From NCBI RefSeq assembly GCF_009730915.1, contig NW_024086823.1, positions 62,001 through 126,000 on the forward strand: a DNA stretch of 64,000 nucleotides, in the 5' to 3' direction. This stretch comes from Dioscorea cayenensis subsp. rotundata. Its lineage: Eukaryota; Streptophyta; Magnoliopsida; Dioscoreales; Dioscoreaceae. The position numbers and the translations under genes were made by a program. Below are positions 11,585 through 23,236 of the stretch, in pieces (positions within the stretch are counted from its first letter, which is position 1; every line of letters starts with the position of its first letter). The notes under the pieces are model-generated. The model was not told where the DNA came from. It did not search any database and worked only from the letters and a program-made list of their open reading frames with translations.

Positions 11585-14500
11585 ATGGCACCTATAATAT
11601 ACATCATCATTGCTTTGCCATGCACAATCGGTGCCATGGCGTTGGCGCTCTTACATATATACAGACACCTCTTGAATTACACAGAGCCCACGTATCAGCG
11701 CTACATAGTTCGCATCATCTTTATGATTCCGGTACACCCTTTACTTGTTTCTTTTTATTTATATTTTTTCTATGATTTGATAAAGAAAATAATATCTTCT
11801 TCCTTGTGTTTCCTTCTCTTTTCATGTTATGTATGTCTCTTTAACATTACTTATCATTGGCCATTCTTGTGGTAGCAATAAGCCATAAGGCATAACGTAA
11901 GTAGCTCCCCTCCTACATGAAATGAAGCATATTAAAAAGCTGTAACTACTGCAATGGGACCTTGCCAGCAAGCCAAAAAAGAAGATTTATAACATTCCCT
12001 TTGAGGGCACCTCAGAGGATTTAATGTCGAATGGGTTTTATCAGAATATCATATAGTAGATTAGGACCACCTTTTTTTTTTTCTCGGTCAAGCCATGGGC
12101 AGTTTTTTCTACTAAAGTTCTACTCTTCCCCTCTTTTTTTGCTATATATTCCTGTTTCCTATTCCTTACAAGGCTGCCATGTCAAAGCTTGATACATAGG
12201 GTGATCAGATAGTTCTAATCTGATTTATGAAAAAGAATCTGTGATATTAGGAGTTACTATGACTTCTTTGAATTTTATTACCTTTTTATGCTCATGTGAT
12301 TGTTTTCCCTAACTCACTTGTAATTTATTTGGCAGGTCTATGCACTTATGTCATTCCTATCACTTACCTTAGATGACAACTCAATCTATTTTATCTCAAT
12401 TCGAGAAGTGTAAGTATATTGACTGTTTAATTTCTTTCGTAATATTTTTTTTTAACTGTATTGAAGCATCTGTGTTATAGAGTTCACTTGTGAATTATGA
12501 CTTCTTGCCATTCTTTTTATTTGTTATCAACAATCCCATTGTTTTTGAGGGTTTCTTGTAGACTTGTTCCATAAATGCTAAGCCATTCATATAAGAAAGA
12601 GATGCTCGACAACTTTTCTGTAATGTTTGTGGATGTTCCATTGACTCTTTGAATCTCATGTAATAAATGTGATAATTCTCAAAACTTCAGATTTTGTGTT
12701 TAATACTATTTTTCTTTGACAGTAATTGTGTAGTGAAGATTTTGGCTAATGGAATTTTTCCACCACAGCATGCCTTTTTAAAGATCTTCATTTGCATTTG
12801 ATGCAAACTATTGTTTTTATTAACACATGGAAACCATCTCCAAATTGCCTGAAAGTTCCACCCGGCACTTAGATAGATGGTAGTTATTTGGTCTGATTTT
12901 AAATCATCTTTTGAAATGCATGTTGGATGGTTTATACATATTATATGTTAGCAAACAGCAAAAATATAGGAATACAGATTACTGGCTTTCTGATCAACAA
13001 TCACTTTGCACTAAGTAAGGAGCACTAAGGGAATTGGAGGTTAGATTGCATTTATTCATCATGTTCAAAATTTGAGTTAGTTCAATATGACCTGATCACA
13101 CCAACCTCATTTTTGGCTTATGAAGTTTGATACGAATTCTTTGGAACTTTTTCAGCTACGAAGCTTGGGTCATTTATAACTTTCTGTCACTCTGCCTAGC
13201 ATGGGTGGGAGGCCCAGGTGCTGTTGTATTAAGTTTAAGTGGTCGGGTTCTGAAGCCTTCGTGGTGGTTAATGACATGTTGCTTTCCTGCCATTCCACTT
13301 GATGGGTATGTTGCTGGCCCATGAATCTTTCTTTTTGACTCATGGATTTCTGCCTACATCAGAAGCTTTTGGAACTATTAGGGTTATTTTTATAGCTTGT
13401 ATTTTATGGGCAATGCATGTCTAATAGTCCTTTTGTTTGATCAGGCGTTTCATACGAAGATGCAAACAAGGGTGTTTGCAGTTTGTGATTCTGAAGCCCA
13501 TTTTAGTCGCAATTACCATCATACTCTATGCAAAAGGGAAATATGAAGATGGAAATTTCAGTGCAAATCAATCCTATCTTTATATCACGATCATCTATAC
13601 CATCTCATACTCAATGGCACTTTATGCACTTGCATTGTTCTATATGGCATGCAGAGATTTACTTAAGCCATTCAATCCAGTGCCGAAGTTTATAATTATT
13701 AAATCTGTGGTATTTCTTACCTATTGGCAGGTACTCTTCTTATACTTTCAAGCTTGTCAAGTTGTTTGGTTAAAGCACATAGGGAGAAACAGGATATAAT
13801 TTTATTATAAGATGGTTGTAGCTTTCACAGAGCCAATATGGTGGTATGGTATTTCTATGGCTTAAGAATTTGGCCATTGGCTTCATCTTTAAATGTGGGA
13901 TGGGGAGAGGTAAAGAGCGGATCTTCAACCTCCGCTCCTAGCCGCAACCTAAGCGCTGGTTCTATCCTGGCCAAGCAAAGCCGGGGAACCCCAGCGGGAA
14001 GAGGGAAAGAAAGATCAGGGGAAGAAGCAGGGTAGAGGGTTTTTTTTTTCTTATTTTCATAACACAGCCATCATTTCTAGCAGTTTACTTGCTTTATTAT
14101 TAAATTAGTCAATGCTAGATCATAGGAAAGAGAAGCTCTAGCTGACTTGGAAGCTTGTAGGATTGGCAGTTTTGTGTCTTTCCTGCATCCCATGGTTTGA
14201 CAATTATTAAGCACAGATGAAACACTTCTGTGATTTGAGTGCTGTGAGACTTGGATGCATTACCAAATACCCAATTACTCAAGAAAGAATATCAGGATTA
14301 AATTGACTCTATCACTTTGATTCATTTTATAAAAAATACATGGTGGATTACATGGCCAGATGACATGATGAGCTGATGTGGCACTCACTTTGGTTTTAGG
14401 AAGTTAGGTGCAAATTCTCCCACCCTCTTGTCTTTGTATAAGGCCCTTTGGCCTGAGACTTGTAATCATTCTAAGTTTGAGAAATAATATATCTTCCCTT

Positions 14501-17221
14501 GCACTTTCCATTGTGCTGTCATTGCCTTCTTCTCACAAGAAAATCCTGTTATTGAGTGGCTGAGACCAAGTGCTGAGGGCTTCATGCCTTCAGGTAGTTT
14601 TTACTGAAAATTTGATTAAAGTAAAAGTACCCCTGTGCCATTTAGAATGATTTGAATCATTGAAGTGTGGAAGACTTAGTGCCTTCTTGGAGTTTTTGCT
14701 GAAAATTTGACTAAAGTAAAAGTTCCTGTGACAATTAGTGTTTTTTGAACTGTCGAATGTTATAATTAGAGAAGGTACATTCATAGTTATTAAAGGCACA
14801 CCTGAGGCACAAGGCTCCTTAGACTTCAACCTAGATGCCTTGGAGCCTCAAAGGTGCGTAACATTAAAGAGTCTCCTTAAGGTGTGCCCCTTGCCTCAAG
14901 GCTTGAGGCGATTTGAGGTACGTGTTAGGAAAGTGCAACTTTTTTCTTTCTTTTTTTATTTCAGTTTTTAAGAGCTAGATATATATGAGCCATTAGATGA
15001 TCATCAAATTAAATTTCAACCCTTAGAAACAAAGGGAGCTTTTTATTTTTTCAAATTTTAAGAATTTGATAGCGATTAGGATTTCCTAACGTAGTAGTAT
15101 TTGTTAGTAGAAGTAGAGTAGTGTGTAATGATTGTTTTGCTATGTTGATAATATGCTATTTCGTTCTATACATGTTTTGTCCAAGCTTGAACTTTAAATT
15201 TTGATTCTTCTTATTTTATGAAATTATAGTCTGTATTATAAATTTTATGAATTTTGTTTAACTCTTTTAAATTTTGAGAAAGTGCACGCCTAAGCTTTGG
15301 ACCTAGGTGATTTGACCCCCTAAAGCCTTGATGTGCCTTGCGCTTTTAATAAGCATGGGTGCATTGGTTGTGAATAAAAGCCCATATTATGTGGAGATAT
15401 GTTATTTTGGTAGTGATGTATGTCTTATTACAAACCCTGATTAAACTAGTCTTTCAAATGCTGTATTAATTAAGCAGAGCCATATCATTCGCCTTGAAGT
15501 TGGACCTAAAAGTTATGTGAAGTCTAAGGATAATATTGATTGACTGTAGATTAAGACAACCAACACCAGCTTCATTGATTTGGATATGTAATAATAAAAA
15601 GTTAAAAAGTGTCATTTAGGAACTAATGCAAAGGCTTAGAGGGATAGTGCGTCATATATTCTTTCTAAAAGCAGAGGCCATATATGATAGTGTTGGATAA
15701 GCATTATTTTTGTTCTGGACTATAATTGAAATTAGAAATGAAAACACTAGTGTCGGATGTGCTTTTTTGTTTGCATAAGTAAATGATCTTGGAATGTGGC
15801 AACATGCTTGCATTTGGCGAGAGAGTTATTAAGCTTACCCCATAAGTGTTATCATGTGATTTATAATATTTCAATGATGAAAATTTTGGGTTTGAACAGG
15901 AATCTACCTTGATTTAAGGGCAATGCTAAGTTAAACTTTTCTAGTAACTTTGAGATGAACAAAAGTGAATTTAAACAGCTTGAGTCAGGTTTGGTTGTTG
16001 CAATGACCCTTTTATTTGTGGAATAGGAAATACAGGAAAGGCCAGACAGGCTGGTTTGTTTATGGTAATTTTTATCGAGTTAGAAACTGAGCATGCTTTG
16101 GACAAAGTTTTCTCTGATTGCATTGATGTCCATGTGTTTGTGTCCTTTGGATAATTCTGCTCCAGGTAGTTCATGCTGTAATACAGACTCACTTAGTCTG
16201 GCAAGTTTTGTTTGGCAATTGAGGAGGGTCTGATACCTGTGTAGATCAGCGTTGTATATTTTTCTGTATGCTTTCTACTTTTTTTTGTGTATGCTATTTG
16301 TTCATCTGCAATGAAAGTGTAAAACTGTTTGCATTAAGCATTCAGTATTCAAGAGGTATTAAGAATTGTCTAACGCTGATAGTTTTGCTCTCTTCTTTAA
16401 TTGTGCAACACGTTTGTTTCTTTTCTCATGATACTAGTTTCATGGAGTACTGTTATCACACTTGTGGTGGACAAAAAAAATTATATTTCCTTCTTCATGT
16501 TGCAGGCTGTCTTTAATACATCTTTCCTAATGTTTGCAACCTGACTTTACATGCAGGGTGTCTTGGTTTTTCTTGCTGCCAAATCTGGATTTATAAAGAA
16601 TGCGGAAGATGCTGCTGATTTCCAAAACTTCATCTTATGTGTTGAGATGCTTCTTGCAGCTGTGGGCCATCTTTATGCATTCCCTTACAAAGAGTATGCA
16701 GGTGCCAAGATTGGTACATCAAGTGGATTTACAGGAAGTCTTTCTCACGCCGTGAAGTTTAACGATTTCTACCATGATACTGTCCATCAGGTAATTCTAT
16801 GACTTTTTCATTAATTGTTGTGTCCACAGAATTTTACTGGGGTATCTATTCACAGTTTGCCCCAACCTACCATGACTATGTGCTCTACAACAACACTGAG
16901 GGTGATGAAGGAGCAAGAAAATATCGATCACGCACATTTGTACCCACTGGTCAGGAGATGGATGCTGTGAGAAGAAACAAGCATTTGTTTGGGGGCAAGC
17001 TTGAAGAAGTGCAGCTATCCAGTGTGTCCTCATCGGGCTCCAGTAGTCCTGCAATATCAAACTCAGTACAGGACCAGACAGATCTAGAAGCCATTAAATC
17101 TTCATTGCTCAAGGAAGCATCTGCGACGTCTGCACGGCCATATGACCTATCTTTGTTAATTGATATAGACATGTCTAAATACCCCGCTGAGGTTCCTGCA
17201 GCTGATCCTAGCAAGCAATGA
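11585..17221 (+). CDS. DUF300 / TMEM184-type membrane protein
   Basis: Six coding exons, 11585-11731, 12336-12409, 13156-13305, 13445-13730, 16557-16790 and 16856-17221, give about 418 residues. Recognisable blocks are HLLNYTEPTYQRYIVRIIFM, YEAWVIYNFLSLCLAW, RFIRRCKQGCLQFVILKP, KSVVFLTYWQG, AVKFNDFYHDTVHQFAPTYH and RTFVPTGQEMDAVRRNKH. They mark the plant DUF300 family (organic-solute-transporter alpha / LAZ1-related), with about seven hydrophobic segments and a Ser-rich cytosolic tail. LAZ1-type members localise to endomembranes and have roles in vacuolar function and hormone signalling; the substrate is unknown. I chose ATG 11585 (MAPIIY) because orthologues start near there; an in-frame ATG at 11522 would add 21 residues. 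Intron 4 (13731-16556) is 2.8 kb and holds transposon relics. Confidence 0.92.
14400..14570 (+). mobile_element. LTR-like fragment in DUF300 intron 4
   Basis: The run tataaggcccttt, followed about 50 bases later by gagaaataatatatcttccc and a pyrimidine-rich tail, resembles the R/U5 part of a Ty1/copia-type LTR. No partner LTR or target-site duplication is visible, so it would be a solo or truncated remnant. Confidence 0.3.
14591..14755. repeat. Diverged direct repeat in DUF300 intron 4
   Basis: The block starting gtttttactgaaaatttga at about 14596 recurs in diverged form as gtttttgctgaaaatttga at about 14692, each followed by ctaaagtaaaag or ttaaagtaaaag. It looks like a local duplication of about 100 bases immediately before the 14786 inverted-repeat element. 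Confidence 0.6.
14786..15352. mobile_element. Non-autonomous DNA transposon, family A copy 1
   Basis: About 570 bases bounded by imperfect terminal inverted repeats. The left end reads ttattaaaggcacacctgag and the reverse complement of the right end reads ttattaaaagcgcaaggcac. Both subterminal regions carry further aaggct/gcctt motifs. There is no coding sequence. It sits in intron 4 of the DUF300 gene. The end motif is shared with the element at 20781-21461, so I treat them as one family. I could not identify a clear target-site duplication, so the superfamily is open. Confidence 0.55.
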
Positions 17222-17666
17222 TCCTGATTTGAACTCATATAATATAGCAGAACTGAACATTTACATGATGTGTGCTACTGGTGCGTTTGGGAGTTCCCAG
17301 AAGTGAGCTTTGTTTTGTTGTGTTGTGTGAAACCTTCACTCGAAGTTATACAAGCCCTGATTGTTATTCCAGCCAGTGTTGTGAGCTCACACTGCAAATA
17401 GATACATTGTTGGTCGTGATTTTATCATTTGATCAATAGATGGTCATGGTCAGATGATGATAGAAATTTCCTGTACATTTTATTTGGTGTTTAAAAGAGT
17501 TGTCTTTTTTCAATCTTGACTGTTTTGTTGCCAGGGAATGTTAGTGGCGGCTATACAATCTGGTGTCATAACTGTCATGTTAAAATTTGGCTAGTTAATG
17601 AAAATCTGCAGAATTGAGGAATGGTCGCAAACAACTTGGATAATGATTGCTATCTTGACTGTCTCT

Positions 17667-18666
17667 CTACATTGTATGTCTGGCTATCTGTTTCCTATTT
17701 CCTAGACTACTAGGGTGAACAGGAGGACCTCGTAGAGCATATATAAATTCCTTAGGCTCTCTATTTCTGACAGCTTTCATCTCCAATAGCCAATAGGAAT
17801 CGGAGGTGAGGAGCATCGTTGGTGCGAGGATGCTGTTGCTGATCGCATTGAATGCCGTCTTCGCGTAGTCCAAGCGGCCATATTTGCCGCTGTATAACCG
17901 GACGAGGAGGCGGCGCACCACGAGTGAATCTGAGCAAGCAGCGGACCCGACCAGCTTCATGGGTCAACCCATGAACCTGTTGCCCGAGCTGAAGGTCCTC
18001 AGCTCGAATGCATGACCTAAGGATGGCCATTGCTGCGTCGAACAAGTGGGCTCTACATCCTCTACCTCTACTTCCTGCACAACTGTAGTTCTGGTGCATA
18101 TCCACAAACAACTTGATAGCTTCCACGTGGTCGCCCCTGTCCGACAAGGCGGAAACCATGGTCAGCCGTGAGATGGCATCTTTTATGGGCATTTCATCGA
18201 AAAGCTGGCGAGCATCCCGCAGACGACCGCATGCAGCATACATGAGCAGCAGCCGGTCTGCCAGGATCAAGTGATCGCTGCTGTTTCTGGTGGAGCTACG
18301 AGTCCTCCGTTGGATGTGGGCGTGGATGCTGGCACCCTGGACGGCGTCTCTGGAGTCAATACACTCTTTGATAAGAGCCGAGTAGGTGTCCGCATCTACA
18401 GGGAGATGCAGGGCGTCCAGAATGCGTAGCACATCACTTGGTCTGCCACGGCTGCGCTCTTGTTCCTCATTTCTCTCCACTGTCGTGATGGTTACCGAGG
18501 GTAGCTGCGGTCGGCGCAGCAGTATGGGCATGACCATTGTCTCCCCACTCTTTATCATTCTCAAACCATTCTTGTTCTTGGTCCTGGTGGTGATGATGCT
18601 CTTGCTCCGGGGGATGATGACGTGCGCCGTCGATGGGTCTACTACTGTTCTCACCGACAACTCCAT
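17667..18666 (-). pseudogene. PPR protein gene, frameshifted (At1g31790-like)
   Basis: The frame opening at 18666 (MELSVRTVVD) encodes an N-terminal region and pentatricopeptide-like blocks such as LADRLLLMYAACGRLRDARQ, LFDEMPIKDAIS and EAIKLFVDMHQ, up to LGQQVHGLT near 17962. There the similarity moves to another frame (SLVVRRLLVRLYSGKYGRLD) that runs to 17667. One extra C in the ccc at about 17962-17965 explains the switch. The first frame runs on without similarity to a stop at 17761. The style matches the plant protein At1g31790, about 400 residues long and probably organellar. Even after allowing for the shift the C-terminus is short and diverged. Either a sequencing error in a shortened gene or a true pseudogene is possible. 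Confidence 0.7.
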
Positions 18667-19261
18667 CACTTACTTGTTCATTCTATTATTATTTTCCTCC
18701 GCTATGATAGTTTTTAGTTTTTTTCGACGGAGAAAATCCACCAGACTTGCTTACCCTACCCAATCCAGGAACTAATAACTAATAATTATGCATATGTATG
18801 CCTGTGTCTGTGTGTGATCCTAAGTTCCTAAGTTCCTAACCTATAATACTATTGTCCTCTCTGAAACTTTCAGAAAGGATATGCTTGAGTTGAGATTCAT
18901 GAATCTCAACCATGCGCGCGCCAATTCACACGCCTGGTATGATTAATTAATTTCAAGGACAGATGGATATCCATTTCCTGCACAAGCAGAATGCTTTCTG
19001 GATGGGGAGGGGGATACTGCTTGAAGATTTTAAGAAAAAGAATATAAAAAAAATATATCGGCCAAAGATCTGTCTTCCGTTATTGCAAGGTATATGACTG
19101 ACCATAGGTCCATAACCATCTCCATTCTTAATATACATCAAATGTTTATATAGAAGAAAAGGCACAATCTTTTCAGAGCGTGTTCCAACAAATTGGTAGC
19201 CATTCTGATTCTGTGATTTAGAATCTAGAGTATTTATTTTATTGCATTGAAACAGTAAGAA
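18667..19261. other. Intergenic, nothing recognised
   Basis: This is PPR upstream sequence plus the cathepsin B 3' flank. I see no coding segments or structured repeats beyond short A/T runs. Confidence 0.5.
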
Positions 19262-22200
19262 TCACATAGTGGCTTCCACGGTTGTGTCCACGCCCGCATT
19301 GCTCCGAATCAAGGCTTTAGTTGAAGGCAACCCTGCAACCACTTCCTCTTCAATCCCACACTCATTTCTGCCCCTTACTATTTTGAAGTAACCATCCTGG
19401 AAAGAGAAGAAAAAAAAACACAAAAAGGCTCAAAGGAAATGAAAATTTGAAACTTCAAAGAAAAACCTTGCATGATAAGAGAGATCTGTTTTAAGGACAT
19501 ACATCACCCCATCCTCTGTTCCATTGGTTGGCTAGAAGCTGCAACGTAAAAAGCACAGAAGAAACAAAAATAAGTAATGAAAGAATTGGGCTCGGCTGGC
19601 ACTCATGAGTTAGTTAGTAAGTTATATGGAGTTGAGAAACAGACCCAATAATCTACACCATCATCACTGGTTCCCCACCCAATTAATTTCACTGCATGAC
19701 CACCCATGACGTCACCTGTGACGTGCCTGTAGATTCCTGACTGATAATGTGCGAAATCCTGCAAGCATCAAACCTAGTTATTAAAATTAATAAAGGTCAT
19801 GGATGGAAGGTGATTGATTAAACCCATCTCATACGGGCAAGTATAAAATTAAAAACAAGCCACGGGAATAATGACCAAGGATGAAATACAAATGCACAAG
19901 AGGTCCAAGCCATGAGAAATGCATACTAGTCTCACTCACTTACATAAATGAACACAAGATAAGATTCTAAGGATAACCTATTTTTATAAATAGAATGGAT
20001 AAACAGATGTTTGTTTTCCATACCTCATAAACCGTAAAAGCAACTTCAACAGGACCGTTAGCGAAAAGCTCCGCCATGATATCATGTGGATCGGAGTTTA
20101 CTCTGTAAGCACTGAGACCAAAATGCTTAGTCTTTTCCCAGAGCAGGTTCTTATCCTGGCACCTTTTAACGCATTCTGGTGTTGGGTATGATGGTTCACA
20201 ACCTGGATGACTACATCCGGCTTGGTCGAAGTATGGGTCACACTGCAGGCAAAAAAACACCCTTCAGTTGGTTTGAATTAATGCCCAAAGAAGATATTAT
20301 GCTTCAGTGCTGACTGCTGAATGCTAACAAAAGAGAAATGGATGGAGAAAAAGATATGCACATGAGCAATTATGCATTTGTGAAAGCCTTTCTGAGTACC
20401 CATCAGCCATAAGAGTAGTAATGCGTGTATAAAATTACCAGATTACAAACAAAAGATAACAGCTATCAACCAATAAAAAACTGGAAAGTAAACCATCATA
20501 CCATATTTATCTTGTGAAAATGGAAATGTAGATTTACTAAAGAAGAAAAAAAACAATTCAACACAATGCCTACAAGACAAGTATGCAAATAGCATTGCAA
20601 TTGCATCATCTGCACTTGGAAGCAAATTAAGGAAGCTGAGAATGTCCTAAATTGATGATGCTGCTCAAGACAAGACAAATGATCACAACACTAGGGTTAC
20701 TGTATGTAAAATCAGAGGTTTTTTTTCTTCACTATGACGAACTAGCACCCATCTATATAACCTCTGTATTTAACTCAACGTTATAAATAAAGGCGCAAAG
20801 CGCACCCTAGCCACTAGGACTCTCATATCTCCTAAGGTTCAAGACGTAAAAAAAAGCTCCCCCGAGTGAAATAAGACGCATGCCCTTATATATAATATAA
20901 GATAATAATATTATTAATCACATAAAAAAGATTATTTTAAGACTAATGACTATAAAGTTTGATCCATTCTTCCTAAAATATAATCTAAATATAACTAATT
21001 AAATATCATCATTAGACTTAGTTGGTATGTTTATTTCAAGTCAAGATATGCTTGAATTGCATCATTGCTATAAAATTCATACAAAGTCATAAAATTTTAA
21101 TGCTAATTTAAAAAACAAATATGTTCTTAGCACAATGAGTATTTTAATTTCAAATAATTATGGCTATATCTTTTTTTTAATTTCAATATTAGAACATTAC
21201 TTTAATTTAATGATTGGATAGGTTTGATTTTAACAATGAGTATTTAACATCACAAACAACATTTAAATTTGGATAGGTTTGATTTTAACAATATTACAAC
21301 CAATCTATTTATGATTGGGTAATTTAAGATAGGTGAGGCTATAGTTTCGTAGTAAATAAGTTTTTTATTAAAGGTATAGAAAAATGTCAAAAGGTAAGGC
21401 GCCTCGCCGGTGTTGTTCCTTTTTTTGCGGCCCCTAATGCCTAGGTGAGCGCCTTGATAACACTGAGTTGACTGATTGCTCGGTTGACACTGCTCCTTAT
21501 GATTATAAATACATTAAATTTTCTCTCAAATATTACCACAAAGGTAAGAGATGCGAGCTTAAATGAAAAGCAAATATCAAATGATGATGCATTACAAATT
21601 AGTTAAACAAACAAGTTCATAGCATTTTGGAATATAATCAATCATAAGCAGTATACCAACGTACTCTTCTGGCATCAATTAATTAAATCAAATAATCACA
21701 AGAAAGTTAGATGCAAAATGAGAAATATGATACCTCTTCAGTAACGACACCACTCTGAACAAAGTAACGCCAGGCATATATCGGATATCCTCCATCACAA
21801 CCATCCCCACACATGAAACCACAACAAGCCAAGAGATCATTTACTGACAAGGAAATGTTCTGATATGGATATGGACAAAGAAAAAAATAAGTCAGACAAG
21901 TGAAGATTGATAAATGACATGAAGTCAATGATTTGAAAGAGAAATCAACAACCATGCCAAAATGGATGCAGAAGCGATCAGACAGGCATTCTACTGCACC
22001 AAAAGCCCAGCAGGAGCCACAATGTCCCTGTGCATCATGAAAAGACTAATTGAGTTCTTTGCCTGAGGCAAAAATCAAGTGAGCAACGGGCATGCACACA
22101 AAAAGCAGAATCAAGTTTACCTGATCTTTTGGCAGTAAATGGCCATGCATAAAAAGAGACAATTAAGTGATCACAGTGTCAGCAACAATTGAAGGAAAAC

Positions 22201-23236
22201 AAAAAGAATAAAAACAAAGAATTAGTCTCCTTTAAAGGAAGAAAACAAACAAATAAGAATAGGGAGAAACGGGGATAACCGACCAAGTATTCTCCCAATG
22301 GTGCTGCACTGAGGCCAAGCTGTTCTTGCATCAAATTGCTTAGGCAGCTTTAGGTTTTTTGGATAAGTTTTAACAGGAACATATCCCAAACCATTTTGAG
22401 GCATTGGTTTCACTCCAAGGATATACTTGAATTGGCCGATCTACAGTACGGCAACAGAGTAATCAGAAGCTGATGAATCTTAAGCTTTCAATGTGCTAGA
22501 TAAGATATTAATAAAAAAAGATAACAGTAATATCTCACAGTATAATTGGAGAAACGAGAATTCATTGATGCTTTCCATCCAACGGATTGATCAGAATTAA
22601 CCTTTTGCACAATAGCATCCTGCAGAAACAAAATGATAAGAATTAAAAGGAAGCGAGTTTAATAAGGGTTAAGATCTCAAGTGTCAAGTTTGGTTCATAA
22701 TAAGAGATACCTGAAGGATCATCGATTCAGAACTTAATTGTGGGATGGGTTTCACAGCAACCACCTGCAAAATTAAGATGATTCGTGACAAAAGAAATAA
22801 ATTAATATTTTTGAAGCAAGAAGCACAAAAGGTAAAAGCTCGAATGAACAGAACCGCCTCCATTTTCTTCCACTGAAGAGATGAGGCATCTACTACTCAT
22901 GATTTAAAATAAGTAACTAAATAAATAGATGAAAAGAAAAGAAAATAAAATAAAAATCTGACTATTTAACGGCAGAACCAGTTTATACAATATCGGCTAC
23001 TTATGTGAAAGGGATGCAAGAAGCAGCAAGCTTCGAATAAGCGTTGGGCAGAGAATCAGGCTTGCTCAATGAATTTCGCAGAAAAAAAAACGTACACACA
23101 CATATACACACACATACATACAGAGAAATTTAAAAACCCGCAAGGTTGATCTAAGGAAAAGTACCGGAAGGGGATCTATCACCATGGAGAAGAAGAGTAG
23201 CGCCGCCACCAACAACGAGTGCACAGGTAGCGCCAT
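19262..23236 (-). CDS. Cathepsin B-like cysteine protease (C1A)
   Basis: Ten exons: 23236-23165, 22764-22711, 22619-22539, 22440-22284, ~22035-21953, 21859-21734, 20242-20024, 19758-19645, 19538-19503, 19396-19262. They give about 358 residues, matching Arabidopsis CATHB (about 359). There is a signal peptide ([19 protein letters not shown]), a propeptide and the mature start [14 protein letters not shown]. The active-site Cys lies in [13 protein letters not shown], the His in [11 protein letters not shown] and the Asn in [11 protein letters not shown]. The Cys-rich occluding-loop region [15 protein letters not shown] identifies cathepsin B rather than papain. The enzyme is secreted or vacuolar and acts in defence-related and developmental cell death in plants. 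The exon 4/5 junction is abnormal: the expected acceptor AG is missing and an extra GCA lies between the Asp and Gln codons before GHCGSCW. The element at 20781-21461 sits in intron 6. Confidence 0.9.
20781..21461. mobile_element. Non-autonomous DNA transposon, family A copy 2
   Basis: About 680 bases inside cathepsin B intron 6. The left end ttataaataaaggcgcaaag and the reverse complement of the right end gtgttatcaaggcgctcacc form imperfect inverted repeats built around aaggcgc, followed by caccctag / cacctagg. The interior is AT-rich and contains no open frame. The end motif is shared with the element in the DUF300 intron (14786-15352). Confidence 0.6.

Noticed and set aside
13880..14045. 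GC-richer patch in DUF300 intron 4 as a SINE or exon
   Set aside because: It has a weak B-box-like gggttctatcc-type stretch only, no A-box, no tail and no duplication, and orthologues have no exon here.
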